NCBI RefSeq assembly: GCF_030268685.1
Contig: NZ_BSRQ01000006.1
Span: 248,001 to 312,000, forward strand
Direction: 5' to 3'
From: Microtetraspora sp. NBRC 13810
Lineage (GTDB): Bacteria > Actinomycetota > Actinomycetes > Streptosporangiales > Streptosporangiaceae
Length of the DNA stretch: 64,000 nt
Below, piece by piece: positions 40,246-49,986 of the stretch (position 1 is its first letter; each line of letters begins with the position of its first letter). The notes below the pieces were generated by a model. The model made no database searches and was not told the DNA's origin. It was given only the letters and a program-made list of their open reading frames with translations. Position numbers and translations under genes: made by a program.

Positions 40246-40680
40246 ATGACCCCCCTGGTTGACACCCTGGGCCGAGGCGCGCTCGCGATCCTCGCCTACG
40301 CCACGCTCGGCGTCCTCCTGCTGATCATCGGCTTCTACGTGCTGGACATGGCCATCCCCGGCAAGCTGCGGGACATGATCAAGCATGACCGCAACCCCAA
40401 CGCGTCGCTGCTGACCTCCTCCGGCCTGGCCGCGGTCGCCCTCATCGTGGCCGCCTCCATCTGGTCCTCCGGCGGCGCCCTGCACGAGGGGCTGCTGGCC
40501 ACCCTGGTCTTCGGGCTCGTCGGCATCGCCGTACAGACCGTGGCCATGCTGCTGTTCGACCTGGTCGCCGGGGTCTCGGTGCGCGAGCTGGTGCGCGAGC
40601 CCGACCTCCAGCCCGGCACCCGGCTGCTGGCCACGACGCACCTGGCCATCGGGCTGATCACGGCGGTCGCCGTAATATAG
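40246..40680 (+). CDS. DUF350 membrane protein (YjfL type)
   Basis: A 144-residue protein with four membrane segments: ALAILAYATLGVLLLIIGFYVLDMA, SGLAAVALIVAASIW, LLATLVFGLVGIAVQTVAMLLFDLV and LAIGLITAVAVI. The first and last pairs resemble each other, as in DUF350, which is built of a duplicated two-TM unit. It starts 11 bp after the ligase gene and completes the three-gene operon. GGAGAT precedes the ATG. Confidence 0.9.
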   Translation: MTPLVDTLGRGALAILAYATLGVLLLIIGFYVLDMAIPGKLRDMIKHDRNPNASLLTSSGLAAVALIVAASIWSSGGALHEGLLATLVFGLVGIAVQTVAMLLFDLVAGVSVRELVREPDLQPGTRLLATTHLAIGLITAVAVI

Positions 40681-40749
40681 CGTCGCCCTGGGGTGGCTTG
40701 ACCGGGCGCAGTCGAGTGGTGGTCGTGGTGACCTGGCACTCTAGAGGGC

Positions 40750-41958
40750 GTGACCGAGCCTCCCGAGAAACGTAACGGCCGACACTCCGGCACCGACGAA
40801 GCAGACGACCGGGTCAGAAAAGACACGACCCGGCGGCTCGAACGAGCCATGGGCACTCTCGGCACCGCCGCGATGGCCAGGATGGACGAGCGGCTGCCCT
40901 GGTTCAGGGCGCTGTCCGCCGAGGACCGCTCCTGGGTCGGGCTGGTGGCGCAGGCGGGCATCGCGGCCTTCGTGGAGTGGTTCCAGCACGCCGACGTCGG
41001 CCGCCCGACGCCGAGCATCGAGTTCTTCGGCACCGCCCCGCGCGAGCTGAAGCGCTCGATCTCGCTCCAGCAGACGGTGGACATCGTCCGGGTCGTCGTC
41101 GAGGTGGTGGACGCCCAGGTCGACGAGCTGGCCGCGCCGGGCGGCGAGGACCAGCTGGAGCAGGCGATGCTCCGTTACACCCGCGACGTGGCCTTCGCCG
41201 CCGCGCACGTCTACGCCCGCGAGGCCGAGGTGCGCGGCGCGTGGGACGCCCGGCTTGAGGCGCTGATCGTGGACGCGCTGGTGCGCGGCGAGGTGGACGA
41301 CGGGCTGCACTCCTGGGCGGCGGCGCTGGGCTGGACCTCCGCGCCGGTGGTGGTGATCGCCGGGCACGCGCCGGAGGGCAAGCCGGAGGCCGTGATCGAC
41401 CGGCTGCGGGACAAGGGGCGCAGGGCCGGGCTCGACCTGCTGGCCGGGGTCCAGGGGGAGCGCCTGATCGTGATCGTCGGCGGGGCCGAGAGCGTGAGCG
41501 ACGCCGCCAGGCAGGTGGCCTCGCGGTTCGGTCCGGGGCCGATCGTGATCGGGCCCGAGGTGCCCGACCTGCACACGGCCGCGAGGTCGGCGCGGGCCGC
41601 GATGGCCGGGCTGCGCGCCGCCTGCGCGTGGCCGGACGCGCCGCGCCCGGTGCACTCCGACGAGCTGCTCGCCGAGCGGGCCATCGACGGCGACGACGAC
41701 GCGCGCGGCCAGCTCATCGAGCAGGTCTACGTGCCGCTGGCGGGCACCCCGCTGCTCGACACCCTGGCCACGTACCTCGAACAGGGCACGTCCCTGGAGG
41801 CCACGGCCAGACTGCTGTTCGTGCACCCGAACACCGTGCGTTACAGGCTGAAGAAGATCACCGAGCTCACCGGCTATCAGCCGACGGAGGGCAGGTCGGC
41901 CTTCACCCTCCAGGTGGGGCTGATCCTCGGCCGTCTGACCGAAACGACCGTAATGTAG
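40750..41958 (+). CDS. fasR: FasR-like PucR-family activator of fatty acid synthesis
   Basis: A 402-residue regulator starting at the GTG at 40750. A long helical N-terminal domain (RSISLQQTVDIVRVVVEVVDAQVDEL) and a central domain (VVVIAGHAPEGKPEAVIDRLRDKG, RLIVIVGGAE) lead to a C-terminal PucR HTH_30: LLDTLATYLEQGTSLEATARLLFVHPNTVRYRLKKITELTG. Directly upstream of fabD-fabH-acpP-fabF, this matches FasR of Streptomyces, which activates that operon. The 116-bp gap before fabD should hold its operator. Confidence 0.93.
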   Translation: MTEPPEKRNGRHSGTDEADDRVRKDTTRRLERAMGTLGTAAMARMDERLPWFRALSAEDRSWVGLVAQAGIAAFVEWFQHADVGRPTPSIEFFGTAPRELKRSISLQQTVDIVRVVVEVVDAQVDELAAPGGEDQLEQAMLRYTRDVAFAAAHVYAREAEVRGAWDARLEALIVDALVRGEVDDGLHSWAAALGWTSAPVVVIAGHAPEGKPEAVIDRLRDKGRRAGLDLLAGVQGERLIVIVGGAESVSDAARQVASRFGPGPIVIGPEVPDLHTAARSARAAMAGLRAACAWPDAPRPVHSDELLAERAIDGDDDARGQLIEQVYVPLAGTPLLDTLATYLEQGTSLEATARLLFVHPNTVRYRLKKITELTGYQPTEGRSAFTLQVGLILGRLTETTVM

Positions 41959-42074
41959 CGGTCTTTAGGTAACCGGCACGAAATGCCCACTGTGGAACTC
42001 CTACAAAGAACAGTAGACCAAGTTCGTACGGATCTCTATCCATGTGGTGGACCCCTACAGGGCAGGCTGGATTT

Positions 42075-42971
42075 GTGCTCGCCATCGTCGCTCCGGGCCA
42101 AGGCGCCCAGAATCCAGGCTTCCTGACACCCTGGCTGGAACTTCCCGGCCTGGCCGACCGGCTGTCCGCATGGTCCGAGATCGCAGGTCTCGACCTGATC
42201 GCCTACGGGACCACCGCAGGCGCCGACGAGATCCGCGACACCGCGGTGGCCCAGCCGCTGCTCGTCGCCGCAGCCCTCGCCTCCGCCGAGGCGCTCGGCG
42301 TCACCCCGGATGTCGTGGCAGGTCACAGCGTCGGCGAGTTCGCCGCCGCCGCGATCGCCGGCGTCCTCACCCCCGAGACCGCGCTGTCCCTGGTCCGCGA
42401 GCGGGCCCAGGCGATGGCCAAGGCCGCCGCCGTCACCGAGACCGGCATGACCGCGGTGCTCGGCGGCGACGAGGCCGACGTCCTCGCCGCGATCGAGCGG
42501 CACGGCCTGACCCCGGCCAACATCAACGGCGCGGGCCAGATCGTCGCGGGCGGCACGCTGGAGCAGCTCGCGGCGTTCGCCGCGGAGCCGCCCGCCCGCG
42601 CCCGGCTGCGCCCCCTCTCGGTGGCCGGCGCCTTCCACACCCTGCACATGGCCCCCGCGGTCGAGCACCTGCGTACGGCTGTCGCCGGCGCGGAGCCCGC
42701 CGACCCCCGGGTCACCCTGCTGTCCAACGCCGACGGCGCCGCGGTCACCGGCGGCGCGGAGTTCCTGGACCGCCTGGTCGCCCAGGTGAGCAACCCGGTC
42801 CGGTGGAGCTCCTGCATGGCCACGATGACCGATCTCGGCGTGACCCGGCTGGTCGAGCTGCTGCCCGGCGGCACGCTGACCGGCCTGGCCAAGCGCGCCA
42901 TGCCCGGTGTGACCACAGTGGCGATCAAGACCCCTGATGACCTGGAAACCGCGCGGGAGGCCCTGATATGA
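42075..42971 (+). CDS. fabD: Malonyl-CoA:ACP transacylase
   Basis: A 298-residue enzyme moving malonyl from CoA to ACP. GQGAQNPG lies at the N-terminus, the nucleophile elbow is GHSVGEF with Ser near 85, the Arg in LVRERAQAM near 108 binds the carboxylate, and the catalytic His is in GAFHTLHM near 193. GTG at 42075 gives the usual MLAIVAPGQG start; an in-frame ATG at 42042 would add 11 unusual residues. Overlaps fabH by 4 bp. Confidence 0.96.
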   Translation: MLAIVAPGQGAQNPGFLTPWLELPGLADRLSAWSEIAGLDLIAYGTTAGADEIRDTAVAQPLLVAAALASAEALGVTPDVVAGHSVGEFAAAAIAGVLTPETALSLVRERAQAMAKAAAVTETGMTAVLGGDEADVLAAIERHGLTPANINGAGQIVAGGTLEQLAAFAAEPPARARLRPLSVAGAFHTLHMAPAVEHLRTAVAGAEPADPRVTLLSNADGAAVTGGAEFLDRLVAQVSNPVRWSSCMATMTDLGVTRLVELLPGGTLTGLAKRAMPGVTTVAIKTPDDLETAREALI

Positions 42972-43924
42972 GGTTGACGCAGGGTTCGCCCGGCGCGAGG
43001 GTGCTGGCCTTCGGCCACTACCAGCCGGCCAACGTCGTGACCAACGACGACCTCGCCGCCCGGATGGACACCAACGACGAGTGGATCCAGAGCCGGGTGG
43101 GCATCGCCGAGCGGCGCATCGCCTCCGACAACGAGTCGGAGATCGACCTGGCCGTGCAGGCCGGCGGCAAGGCGCTGGCGGCGAGCGGCCTGTCCAGTGA
43201 CGACATCGACCTGGTGATCGTCGCCACCTGCACGATGGAGACGCAGATCCCCAACGCGGCGGGGCGGGTCGCCCACCGGCTCGGCGTCGAGGCGCCGGGC
43301 GCCTACGACGTCAACGCCGCCTGCGCGGGCTTCTGCTACGCGCTGGCCGCCGCCAACGACGCCGTGCGCGCCGGCTCGGCGACCAACGTGCTGGTCGTCG
43401 GCACCGAGAAGTTCTCGCCCTGGATCGACTGGCAGGACCGCGCCACCGCGGTGATCTTCGCCGACGGCGCGGGCGCCGCGGTCGTCGGCCCGTCCGACAC
43501 CCCGGGCATCGGCCCGGTCGTGTGGGGCAGCGCGGGCGACAAGTCCGACGCGATCATCATCAAGGACCGCGAGTCCTTCCTGCACCAGGAGGGCCAGACG
43601 GTCTTCCGCTGGGCGACCACCGCCCTCCACCCGGTGGCGAGGGAGGCGTGCGAGCGGGCCGGGGTCGACCCCGCCGAGCTGGCCGCGTTCGTCCCGCACC
43701 AGGCCAACCTGCGCATCATCGAGGCGATCGCCCGTAAGCTGGGCGCCGACAAGGCCGTGATCGCCCGCGACATCGTGCACGCGGGCAACACCTCGGCCGC
43801 CTCGATCCCGATGGCGCTCTCCCGCATGATCGAGCGCGGCGAGGTCCCCTCCGGCGGCCTGGCCCTGCTGTTCGGTTTCGGCGCCGGCCTGGCTTACGCC
43901 GGGCAAGTGATCGAGATCCCCTGA
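42968..43924 (+). CDS. fabH: Beta-ketoacyl-ACP synthase III
   Basis: A 318-residue condensing enzyme starting fatty acid chains. The active Cys is in NAACAGFCYAL near 118, His in FVPHQANLRII near 243, and Asn in VHAGNTSAASIPMALSRM near 273. The N-terminal block is NDEWIQSRVGIAERRIA. In actinomycetes FabH uses branched short acyl-CoAs, giving iso/anteiso fatty acids. It is co-transcribed with fabD and acpP. Confidence 0.96.
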   Translation: MRLTQGSPGARVLAFGHYQPANVVTNDDLAARMDTNDEWIQSRVGIAERRIASDNESEIDLAVQAGGKALAASGLSSDDIDLVIVATCTMETQIPNAAGRVAHRLGVEAPGAYDVNAACAGFCYALAAANDAVRAGSATNVLVVGTEKFSPWIDWQDRATAVIFADGAGAAVVGPSDTPGIGPVVWGSAGDKSDAIIIKDRESFLHQEGQTVFRWATTALHPVAREACERAGVDPAELAAFVPHQANLRIIEAIARKLGADKAVIARDIVHAGNTSAASIPMALSRMIERGEVPSGGLALLFGFGAGLAYAGQVIEIP

Positions 43925-43985
43925 GACTTGTACGGCCAGCCGTACAACACCCAAAAAGACACTTAATCCAAGGAGTTATCCCGAC

Positions 43986-44225
43986 ATGGCCATGAACGAG
44001 CAGGAGATCCTCGCGGGCCTCGGCAAGATCATCAATGAGATCACGGGGATCCCGGCCACCGAGGTCACCCCGGAGAAGAGCTTCGTGGACGACCTCGACA
44101 TCGACTCGCTGTCCATGGTCGAGATCGCCGTCGCAGCCCAGGACGAGTTCGGCGTCGAGATTCCGGACGACCAGCTCAAGAACCTGAAGACCGTCAAAGA
44201 CGTCATCGGCTTCATCCAGGCCTGA
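43986..44225 (+). CDS. acpP: Acyl carrier protein
   Basis: A 79-residue carrier. Ser41 in DLDIDSLSMVEIAV receives the phosphopantetheine arm. The remaining helices (EILAGLGKIINEITGIPATEVTPEKSFVDD and EFGVEIPDDQLKNLKTVKDVIGFI) match type II fatty acid ACPs. AAGGAG lies about 11 bp before the ATG. It lies between fabH and fabF in the fatty acid operon. Confidence 0.97.
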   Translation: MAMNEQEILAGLGKIINEITGIPATEVTPEKSFVDDLDIDSLSMVEIAVAAQDEFGVEIPDDQLKNLKTVKDVIGFIQA

Positions 44226-44276
44226 CCCGCGACGACGTCCTTCAATGACAAGCCGACCGAAGAGGAGTGCAGTGCA

Positions 44277-45509
<1,233 letters not shown>

Positions 45510-45519
45510 GGAGTCGTTC

Positions 45520-46944
45520 ATGACCGTGCTCGACAACAGGGTGGTGAGCCCGGCCTCCGAAACGGAGGCCGTGGATCCTCGCGACCCCCAGGTGCGTCTC
45601 GCCGCGCTGCTCGACGAGGGCTCGGTGCGGCCGATCACCCCCGAGGACAAGAGCGGCGTGCGCGCCGCGATGGGCCGGGTCGAAGGCGTCCCGGTCGTGG
45701 TCTTCTGCAGCGACGCGCGGTTCCAGGGCGGCGCCATGGGCAGCGAGGGCTGCGAGCACATCGTGCACGCCTATGACGTCGCGGTCCGCGAGCGCGTCCC
45801 GGTGATCGGCATCTGGCACTCCGGCGGCGCCAGGCTGGCCGAGGGCGTCGAGTCGCTGCACGCGGTCGGGCGGGTCTTCGCCGCCATGACCAAGGCGTCC
45901 GGCGTCGTCCCGCAGCTCTCCGTGGTGGTGGGCCCCGCGGCCGGCGGCGCGGCCTACGGCCCGGCCCTCACCGACATCGTCATCCTCGCCGACCAGGGCC
46001 GCATCTTCGTGACCGGTCCCGACGTGGTGCGCAGCGTCACCGGCGAAGTGATCGACATGGCCGCCCTCGGCGGTCCCGAGCCGCACAGCAAGCGCAGCGG
46101 CGTCGTGCACGTGGTCACCAAGACCGAGTCCGAGGCCCTGCTCCAGGCCAGGCGGCTCGCCGTGCTCCTCGGCCACCAGGGCAGGATCCGCGCCGCCGAG
46201 GTGGAGGACATCGACTTCAGCGACCTGCTGCCCGAGTCGGCCCGCCGTGCCTACGACGTGAAGCCGCTGGTCAAGGGGCTGCTCGACGAGCCCGGCGTGG
46301 AACTGCACGCCAAGTGGGCGCCCAACATCGTCACCACCCTCGGCCGCCTGGGCGGGCGCACGGTCGGCGTGATCGCCAACAACCCGATGCGTCTCGGCGG
46401 CTGCCTCGACGCCACCTCGGCCGAGAAGGCCGCCAGGTTCGTCCGGATGTGCGATGCCTTCGGGGTGCCGCTGGTCGTCCTGGTGGACGTCCCCGGTTAC
46501 CTCCCGGGCGTCGGCCAGGAGCACGACGGCGTGGTCCGCCGCGGCGCCAAGCTGCTGCACGCCTTCGCCGAGGCGTCCGTGCCGCGCGTCACGCTGATCA
46601 CCCGCAAGGCGTACGGCGGCGCGTACATCGCGATGAACTCCCGCTCCCTCGGGGCCACCAAGGTCTTCGCCTGGCCGACCGCCGAGGTCGCCGTCATGGG
46701 CGCGGTCGCGGCCGTGCGCGTGCTCAAGCGGCGCGAGCTCGCCGCCGCGACGGAGGAGGAGCGCCCCGCGCTGGAGGCCAGGCTGGCCGAGGAGCACGAG
46801 AAGGTCTCCGGCGACCTGGGCCGCGCGGTGGACCTCGGCGTGATCGACGAGGTCATCGAGCCCGCGACCACCAGGAGCGCGGTCGCCAAGGTGCTCGCCC
46901 AGGCCACCCCGGCCAGGGGCGCGCACGGCAACATCCCGCTCTAA
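45520..46944 (+). CDS. accD: Acyl-CoA carboxylase carboxyltransferase (AccD type)
   Basis: A 474-residue biotin-dependent carboxyltransferase with both halves in one chain. The N-terminal half has GIWHSGGARLAEGVESLHAVGRVFAAM and VVVGPAAGGAAYGPALTD. The C-terminal half has VVLVDVPGYLPGVGQEHDGVVRRGAKLLHAFAEASVPRVTLITRKAYGGAYIAMNSRSLGATKVFAWP, including the paired Gly oxyanion holes (GGA, GGAY). It transfers CO2 from biotin to acetyl- or propionyl-CoA and supplies malonyl-CoA to FabD. It is last in the fab operon. Confidence 0.94.
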   Translation: MTVLDNRVVSPASETEAVDPRDPQVRLAALLDEGSVRPITPEDKSGVRAAMGRVEGVPVVVFCSDARFQGGAMGSEGCEHIVHAYDVAVRERVPVIGIWHSGGARLAEGVESLHAVGRVFAAMTKASGVVPQLSVVVGPAAGGAAYGPALTDIVILADQGRIFVTGPDVVRSVTGEVIDMAALGGPEPHSKRSGVVHVVTKTESEALLQARRLAVLLGHQGRIRAAEVEDIDFSDLLPESARRAYDVKPLVKGLLDEPGVELHAKWAPNIVTTLGRLGGRTVGVIANNPMRLGGCLDATSAEKAARFVRMCDAFGVPLVVLVDVPGYLPGVGQEHDGVVRRGAKLLHAFAEASVPRVTLITRKAYGGAYIAMNSRSLGATKVFAWPTAEVAVMGAVAAVRVLKRRELAAATEEERPALEARLAEEHEKVSGDLGRAVDLGVIDEVIEPATTRSAVAKVLAQATPARGAHGNIPL

Positions 46945-46980
46945 GCGTCCCGGCCGGACCGGCTGGTCCGGCCGGACATG

Positions 46981-47016
46981 GCGAGGCCCCCGCACGATGG
47001 CGTGCGGGGGCCTCGC
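46981..47016. terminator. Bidirectional terminator after accD
   Basis: GCGAGGCCCCCGCACG pairs perfectly with CGTGCGGGGGCCTCGC over 16 bp with a 4-nt loop. A second smaller stem, GGCCGGACC/GGTCCGGCC, lies just before at 46952-46973. The hairpin separates the fab operon from the convergent DUF3145 gene. Confidence 0.88.
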
Positions 47017-47066
47017 CGTGTCGCGGGTGTGCGGCTTCCCCGACCGCGCACCCGCCGTCGGCGGCC

Positions 47067-47561
47067 TCACACGGCCGCGTGAAGCCAGCGTACGGGCGCA
47101 CCGTCCCCGGCGTAACGGAACGGCTCGAGTTCCTCGTCCCACGGCCTGCCGAGCAGCCTGTCCAGCTCGTCCTCCAGGACGGCCCTGCCCTGGGCGGCCA
47201 TGAGCATCGCCGAGCGCAGCCGGTCCTCGGGCACCAGGATGTCGCCGTTGGCCCCGACGACCGCGGTGAAGGCGCCCAGAGTCGGCGTGTAGGCGTGCCG
47301 GGACCCGTCCACGCCGGGTGAGGCGTCCTCGGTCATCTCGAAGCGGATCCGCTGCCAGGGCATCAGGGACGACGTCACGGCGGCGGCCACGCCGGGCCGC
47401 CCCTCCCACTCGGCCTGGGCGCGAACGGTGCCGGGAGCGGCCGGCTGAGGGGTCCATGTCAGGTCCACGGGCACGCCTAGGACGCCCGCGACCGCCCATT
47501 CAATGTGCGGGCACAGCGCAGGCTGAGCCGAGTGGACGTAAAGCACGCCACGAGCAGACAC
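47067..47561 (-). CDS. DUF3145 family protein
   Basis: A 164-residue actinobacterial protein. It contains RGVLYVHSAQPALCPHIEWAVAGVLGVPVDLTWTPQPAAPG, RAQAEWEGRPGVAAAVTSSLMPWQRIRFEMTEDASPGVDGSRHAYTPTLGAFTAVVGANGDILVPEDRLR and WDEELEPFRYAGDGAPVRWLHAAV, the complete DUF3145 pattern. In streptomycetes it is also found next to fabF, so a link to fatty acid or envelope metabolism is possible. Function unknown. Confidence 0.93.
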   Translation of the reverse strand: MSARGVLYVHSAQPALCPHIEWAVAGVLGVPVDLTWTPQPAAPGTVRAQAEWEGRPGVAAAVTSSLMPWQRIRFEMTEDASPGVDGSRHAYTPTLGAFTAVVGANGDILVPEDRLRSAMLMAAQGRAVLEDELDRLLGRPWDEELEPFRYAGDGAPVRWLHAAV

Positions 47562-47766
47562 CGGACCTCCCGTTTCGGTACGAGGTGCGCCTTCCCCAAC
47601 GGCCTCATACTGGGATGATCACAAGTGACTGTAGGAGAGACTACCGTCGGTCGTGACGTGACACCAGAGGCGAGTCATACCGAGATGTTGCGCCGGTGAC
47701 ACTTGACACCCGCATGCGATCCTCTGGATACACTCCGCAATCATCTCCTCACCCTGTGGAGGATTC

Positions 47767-48816
47767 GTGCGCGACGACATAACGATAACGGACCACCCCG
47801 ACGGCGCACCGGCGTTCATCCGTCCCGGTCAGCTTCTGACCGAACCGTCCGGTATCCCGGCGGTCGCGCGGTGGAGCCAGGCCGTCGCCGAGTCCGGCGG
47901 CGTGTGCAAGGTGCGCCTGTCGCGCGGCGTCGATCCCTGCGAGGTGGCCGCCGAGTTGCGCGCCCAGGGGGTCAAGGCGTCCCCGAACCACGTGCTCGTC
48001 GGGCAGCCGCTCTACTTCGGCGGCCCGGCCTCCCGGCCGTTCCCCGTCGATCCGGTCGGGGCGCCCCCGGGGGAGGACGGCAAGGGGGTGACGGTCGCGC
48101 TCTTCGACACCGGCATCGACCCGCACCCGTGGTGGATGGGGCGGCCGTGGTTCGCCGAGCATGGCGACGTCGGCGAGCACCTGGACGCGGACGCCGATCT
48201 CACGCTCGACCTCCAGGCCGGGCACGGCACGTTCGTCGCCGGACTGGTCCTGCGCCGCGCCCCCGGCGCACGGCTGCGGGTGACCAGGACGCTGGACAGC
48301 CACGGCTTCGGCGACGAGGCCCTGCTGCTGCACGCGCTGGCCCGGCTGCGACGCGAACCGCCGCAGGTGCTCAACCTCTCCTTCGGCGGGCACACCTGGG
48401 ACGACCTGCCCTCCCCGCTCGTCGCCGACGCCCTCGCCCGGCTGCCGGGCACCGCCGTCGTCGCCTGCGCCGGCAACACCGCCTCCACCCGCCCCGTCTG
48501 GCCCGCCGCGCTGCCCGGCGTGATCGCGGTCGGCGCCCTCGACGACACCGGGGCCCGCCCGGCGTCCTTCTCCGCCCGCGGCCCCTGGGTCGACGCCTGC
48601 GCCAGGGGCGAGTGGCTGACCAGCAGCTTCCTCTACGCGGCCGGCTTCGAGGGCTACGCCCGGTGGAGCGGCACGTCCTTCGCCGCCGCCGCGGTGACCG
48701 GCGAGATCGCCGCGGCGGCCGCCCGGATGCCGGTCGGGGAGGCGGTCGGGCACGTGATCTCGTCCGGCGGCCGGGAGATCCCGGACCTGGGGCACGTCGT
48801 GACCACCACGGGGTAA
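47767..48816 (+). CDS. Subtilisin-like serine protease (S8)
   Basis: A 349-residue peptidase with the catalytic triad in order: Asp in VTVALFDTGID near 116, His in LQAGHGTFVAGLV near 154, Ser in RWSGTSFAAAAVTGEI near 304. The oxyanion Asn is in VVACAGNTAS. There is no signal peptide, so it probably acts inside the cell, with an N-terminal region of about 90 residues that could be inhibitory. GGAGG lies 4-8 bp before the GTG. It heads a cluster with an ECF sigma factor and a CHAT protease, which suggests regulated proteolysis. Confidence 0.92.
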   Translation: MRDDITITDHPDGAPAFIRPGQLLTEPSGIPAVARWSQAVAESGGVCKVRLSRGVDPCEVAAELRAQGVKASPNHVLVGQPLYFGGPASRPFPVDPVGAPPGEDGKGVTVALFDTGIDPHPWWMGRPWFAEHGDVGEHLDADADLTLDLQAGHGTFVAGLVLRRAPGARLRVTRTLDSHGFGDEALLLHALARLRREPPQVLNLSFGGHTWDDLPSPLVADALARLPGTAVVACAGNTASTRPVWPAALPGVIAVGALDDTGARPASFSARGPWVDACARGEWLTSSFLYAAGFEGYARWSGTSFAAAAVTGEIAAAAARMPVGEAVGHVISSGGREIPDLGHVVTTTG

Positions 48817-48840
48817 CCTTGGGTAAGATTTGACTACTCT

Positions 48841-49488
48841 TTGTCACGTCAGCTCGTGGAGGCCGGCTTGGCGTCCCCCTTGTACGACCCGGACCCGCCG
48901 TACGACCCGGGCCCCGCGCCGCCCGGCGGGTCCGTCGTCACCGAGGCGCCCGAGCACGCCAGACTGCTCCGGGCCGCCGCCGTGGGCGATCACACCGCGT
49001 GGGACGGGCTGGTCGAGCGGTTCAGCCCCGCCATGTGGGCCAGCGCCCGCGCTTACGGCCTGAGCGCCGCCGACGCCGACGACGCCGTCCAGGGCGCGTG
49101 GCTGCGCCTGCTGGAGAGCCTGCACTCGATCCGCGACCCGCGGGGCGTCGGCAGATGGCTCGTCACCACCACCCGGCGGGAGGCCCTGCGCCTGCTCAGG
49201 GAGCGGCGCGGCGAGCATCTCACCGGCGAGGAGTCGCCGCCGGACCGGCAGCAGCCCGACGCGGCGGCGCTCGTGCTCGACACGGAGCGGGCCGACCTGC
49301 TCTGGCGTGCGGTCGCGAGCCTGAGCGAGCCCTGCCGCACCCTGCTGAGCCTGCTCGCCACCGCGCCCGGCACGGGCATGCAGCAGATCGCGACCCGGCT
49401 CGGCATGCCCAGGGGCAGCGTGGGCCCCACCCGGGCGCGTTGCCTGCGCCGGCTTCGCACACTGGTCGAGGAGGAGACGCTGCCGTGA
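48841..49488 (+). CDS. ECF-like RNA polymerase sigma factor
   Basis: A sigma factor of up to 215 residues. Region 2 is LLRAAAVGDHTAWDGLVERFSPAMWASARAYGLSAADADDAVQGAWLRLLESLHSIRDPRGVGRWLVTTTRREALRLLRERR. Region 4 is LLWRAVASLSEPCRTLLSLLATAPGTGMQQIATRLGMPRGSVGPTRARCLRRLRTLVEE. The first 40 residues are Pro/Gly-rich, and the TTG start at 48841 is uncertain. Its stop overlaps the next GTG. I see no anti-sigma membrane protein; the next gene may take that role. It may drive the CHAT/S8 genes. Confidence 0.88.
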   Translation: MSRQLVEAGLASPLYDPDPPYDPGPAPPGGSVVTEAPEHARLLRAAAVGDHTAWDGLVERFSPAMWASARAYGLSAADADDAVQGAWLRLLESLHSIRDPRGVGRWLVTTTRREALRLLRERRGEHLTGEESPPDRQQPDAAALVLDTERADLLWRAVASLSEPCRTLLSLLATAPGTGMQQIATRLGMPRGSVGPTRARCLRRLRTLVEEETLP

Positions 49489-49931
49489 TCGACGACGAGG
49501 CCCTCATCGCCGCCCTCAGCCTGGCCGCCGGGCGCGACCCGGTGCCGGCCGGGGTGCCCGCCGCCGCGCGCCACGCCTACACCCGGCGCACGCCGGGCGC
49601 GGTGACGGCGGGCCGGGTGGGCGTCCCCGCGGCGTCCGGCATCCGCTCGGGAGGCGGCCCCCGGCTGCTCCGCTTCGCCGCCGCCGGCCTCGCGGTGGAC
49701 GTGGAGATCACGGTGACCGACGGCCTGGTGGACCTCGCCGGTCAGGTGACTCCCGTCCCGGCGCCGGGCGCCCACGTGGAGATCCGCACCCTGCACCTCG
49801 GCCAGACCCGCGCCCTCTCCGAGACGGGCCACTTCGCCGCGACCGGCCTCCCGCCGGGCTGGTTCAGCATCGTCTGCCACCGCCCCTCCGGCCCCCCGAT
49901 CGCCACCAGCTGGGCCCGCATCCGCCCCTGA
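49485..49931 (+). CDS. Small protein coupled to the sigma factor
   Basis: A 148-residue protein starting at a GTG that overlaps the sigma stop (GTGA). The N-terminus is helical (DEALIAALSLAAGRDPVPAGVPAAARHAYT). The rest is strand-rich, with RLLRFAAAGLAVDVEITVTDGLVDLAGQVTPVPAPGAHVEIRT and HFAATGLPPGWFSIVCHRPSG, a pattern like a carboxypeptidase-regulatory/prealbumin-like sandwich. No membrane segment is present. The position after an ECF sigma gene suggests an anti-sigma or effector role, which is inference only. Confidence 0.75.
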   Translation: MIDDEALIAALSLAAGRDPVPAGVPAAARHAYTRRTPGAVTAGRVGVPAASGIRSGGGPRLLRFAAAGLAVDVEITVTDGLVDLAGQVTPVPAPGAHVEIRTLHLGQTRALSETGHFAATGLPPGWFSIVCHRPSGPPIATSWARIRP

Positions 49932-49986
49932 CCCACCCCCGCCCAGCAGGCCCGCTCTCCCCACCAGCCCCCTTAGGACCCCCAAA

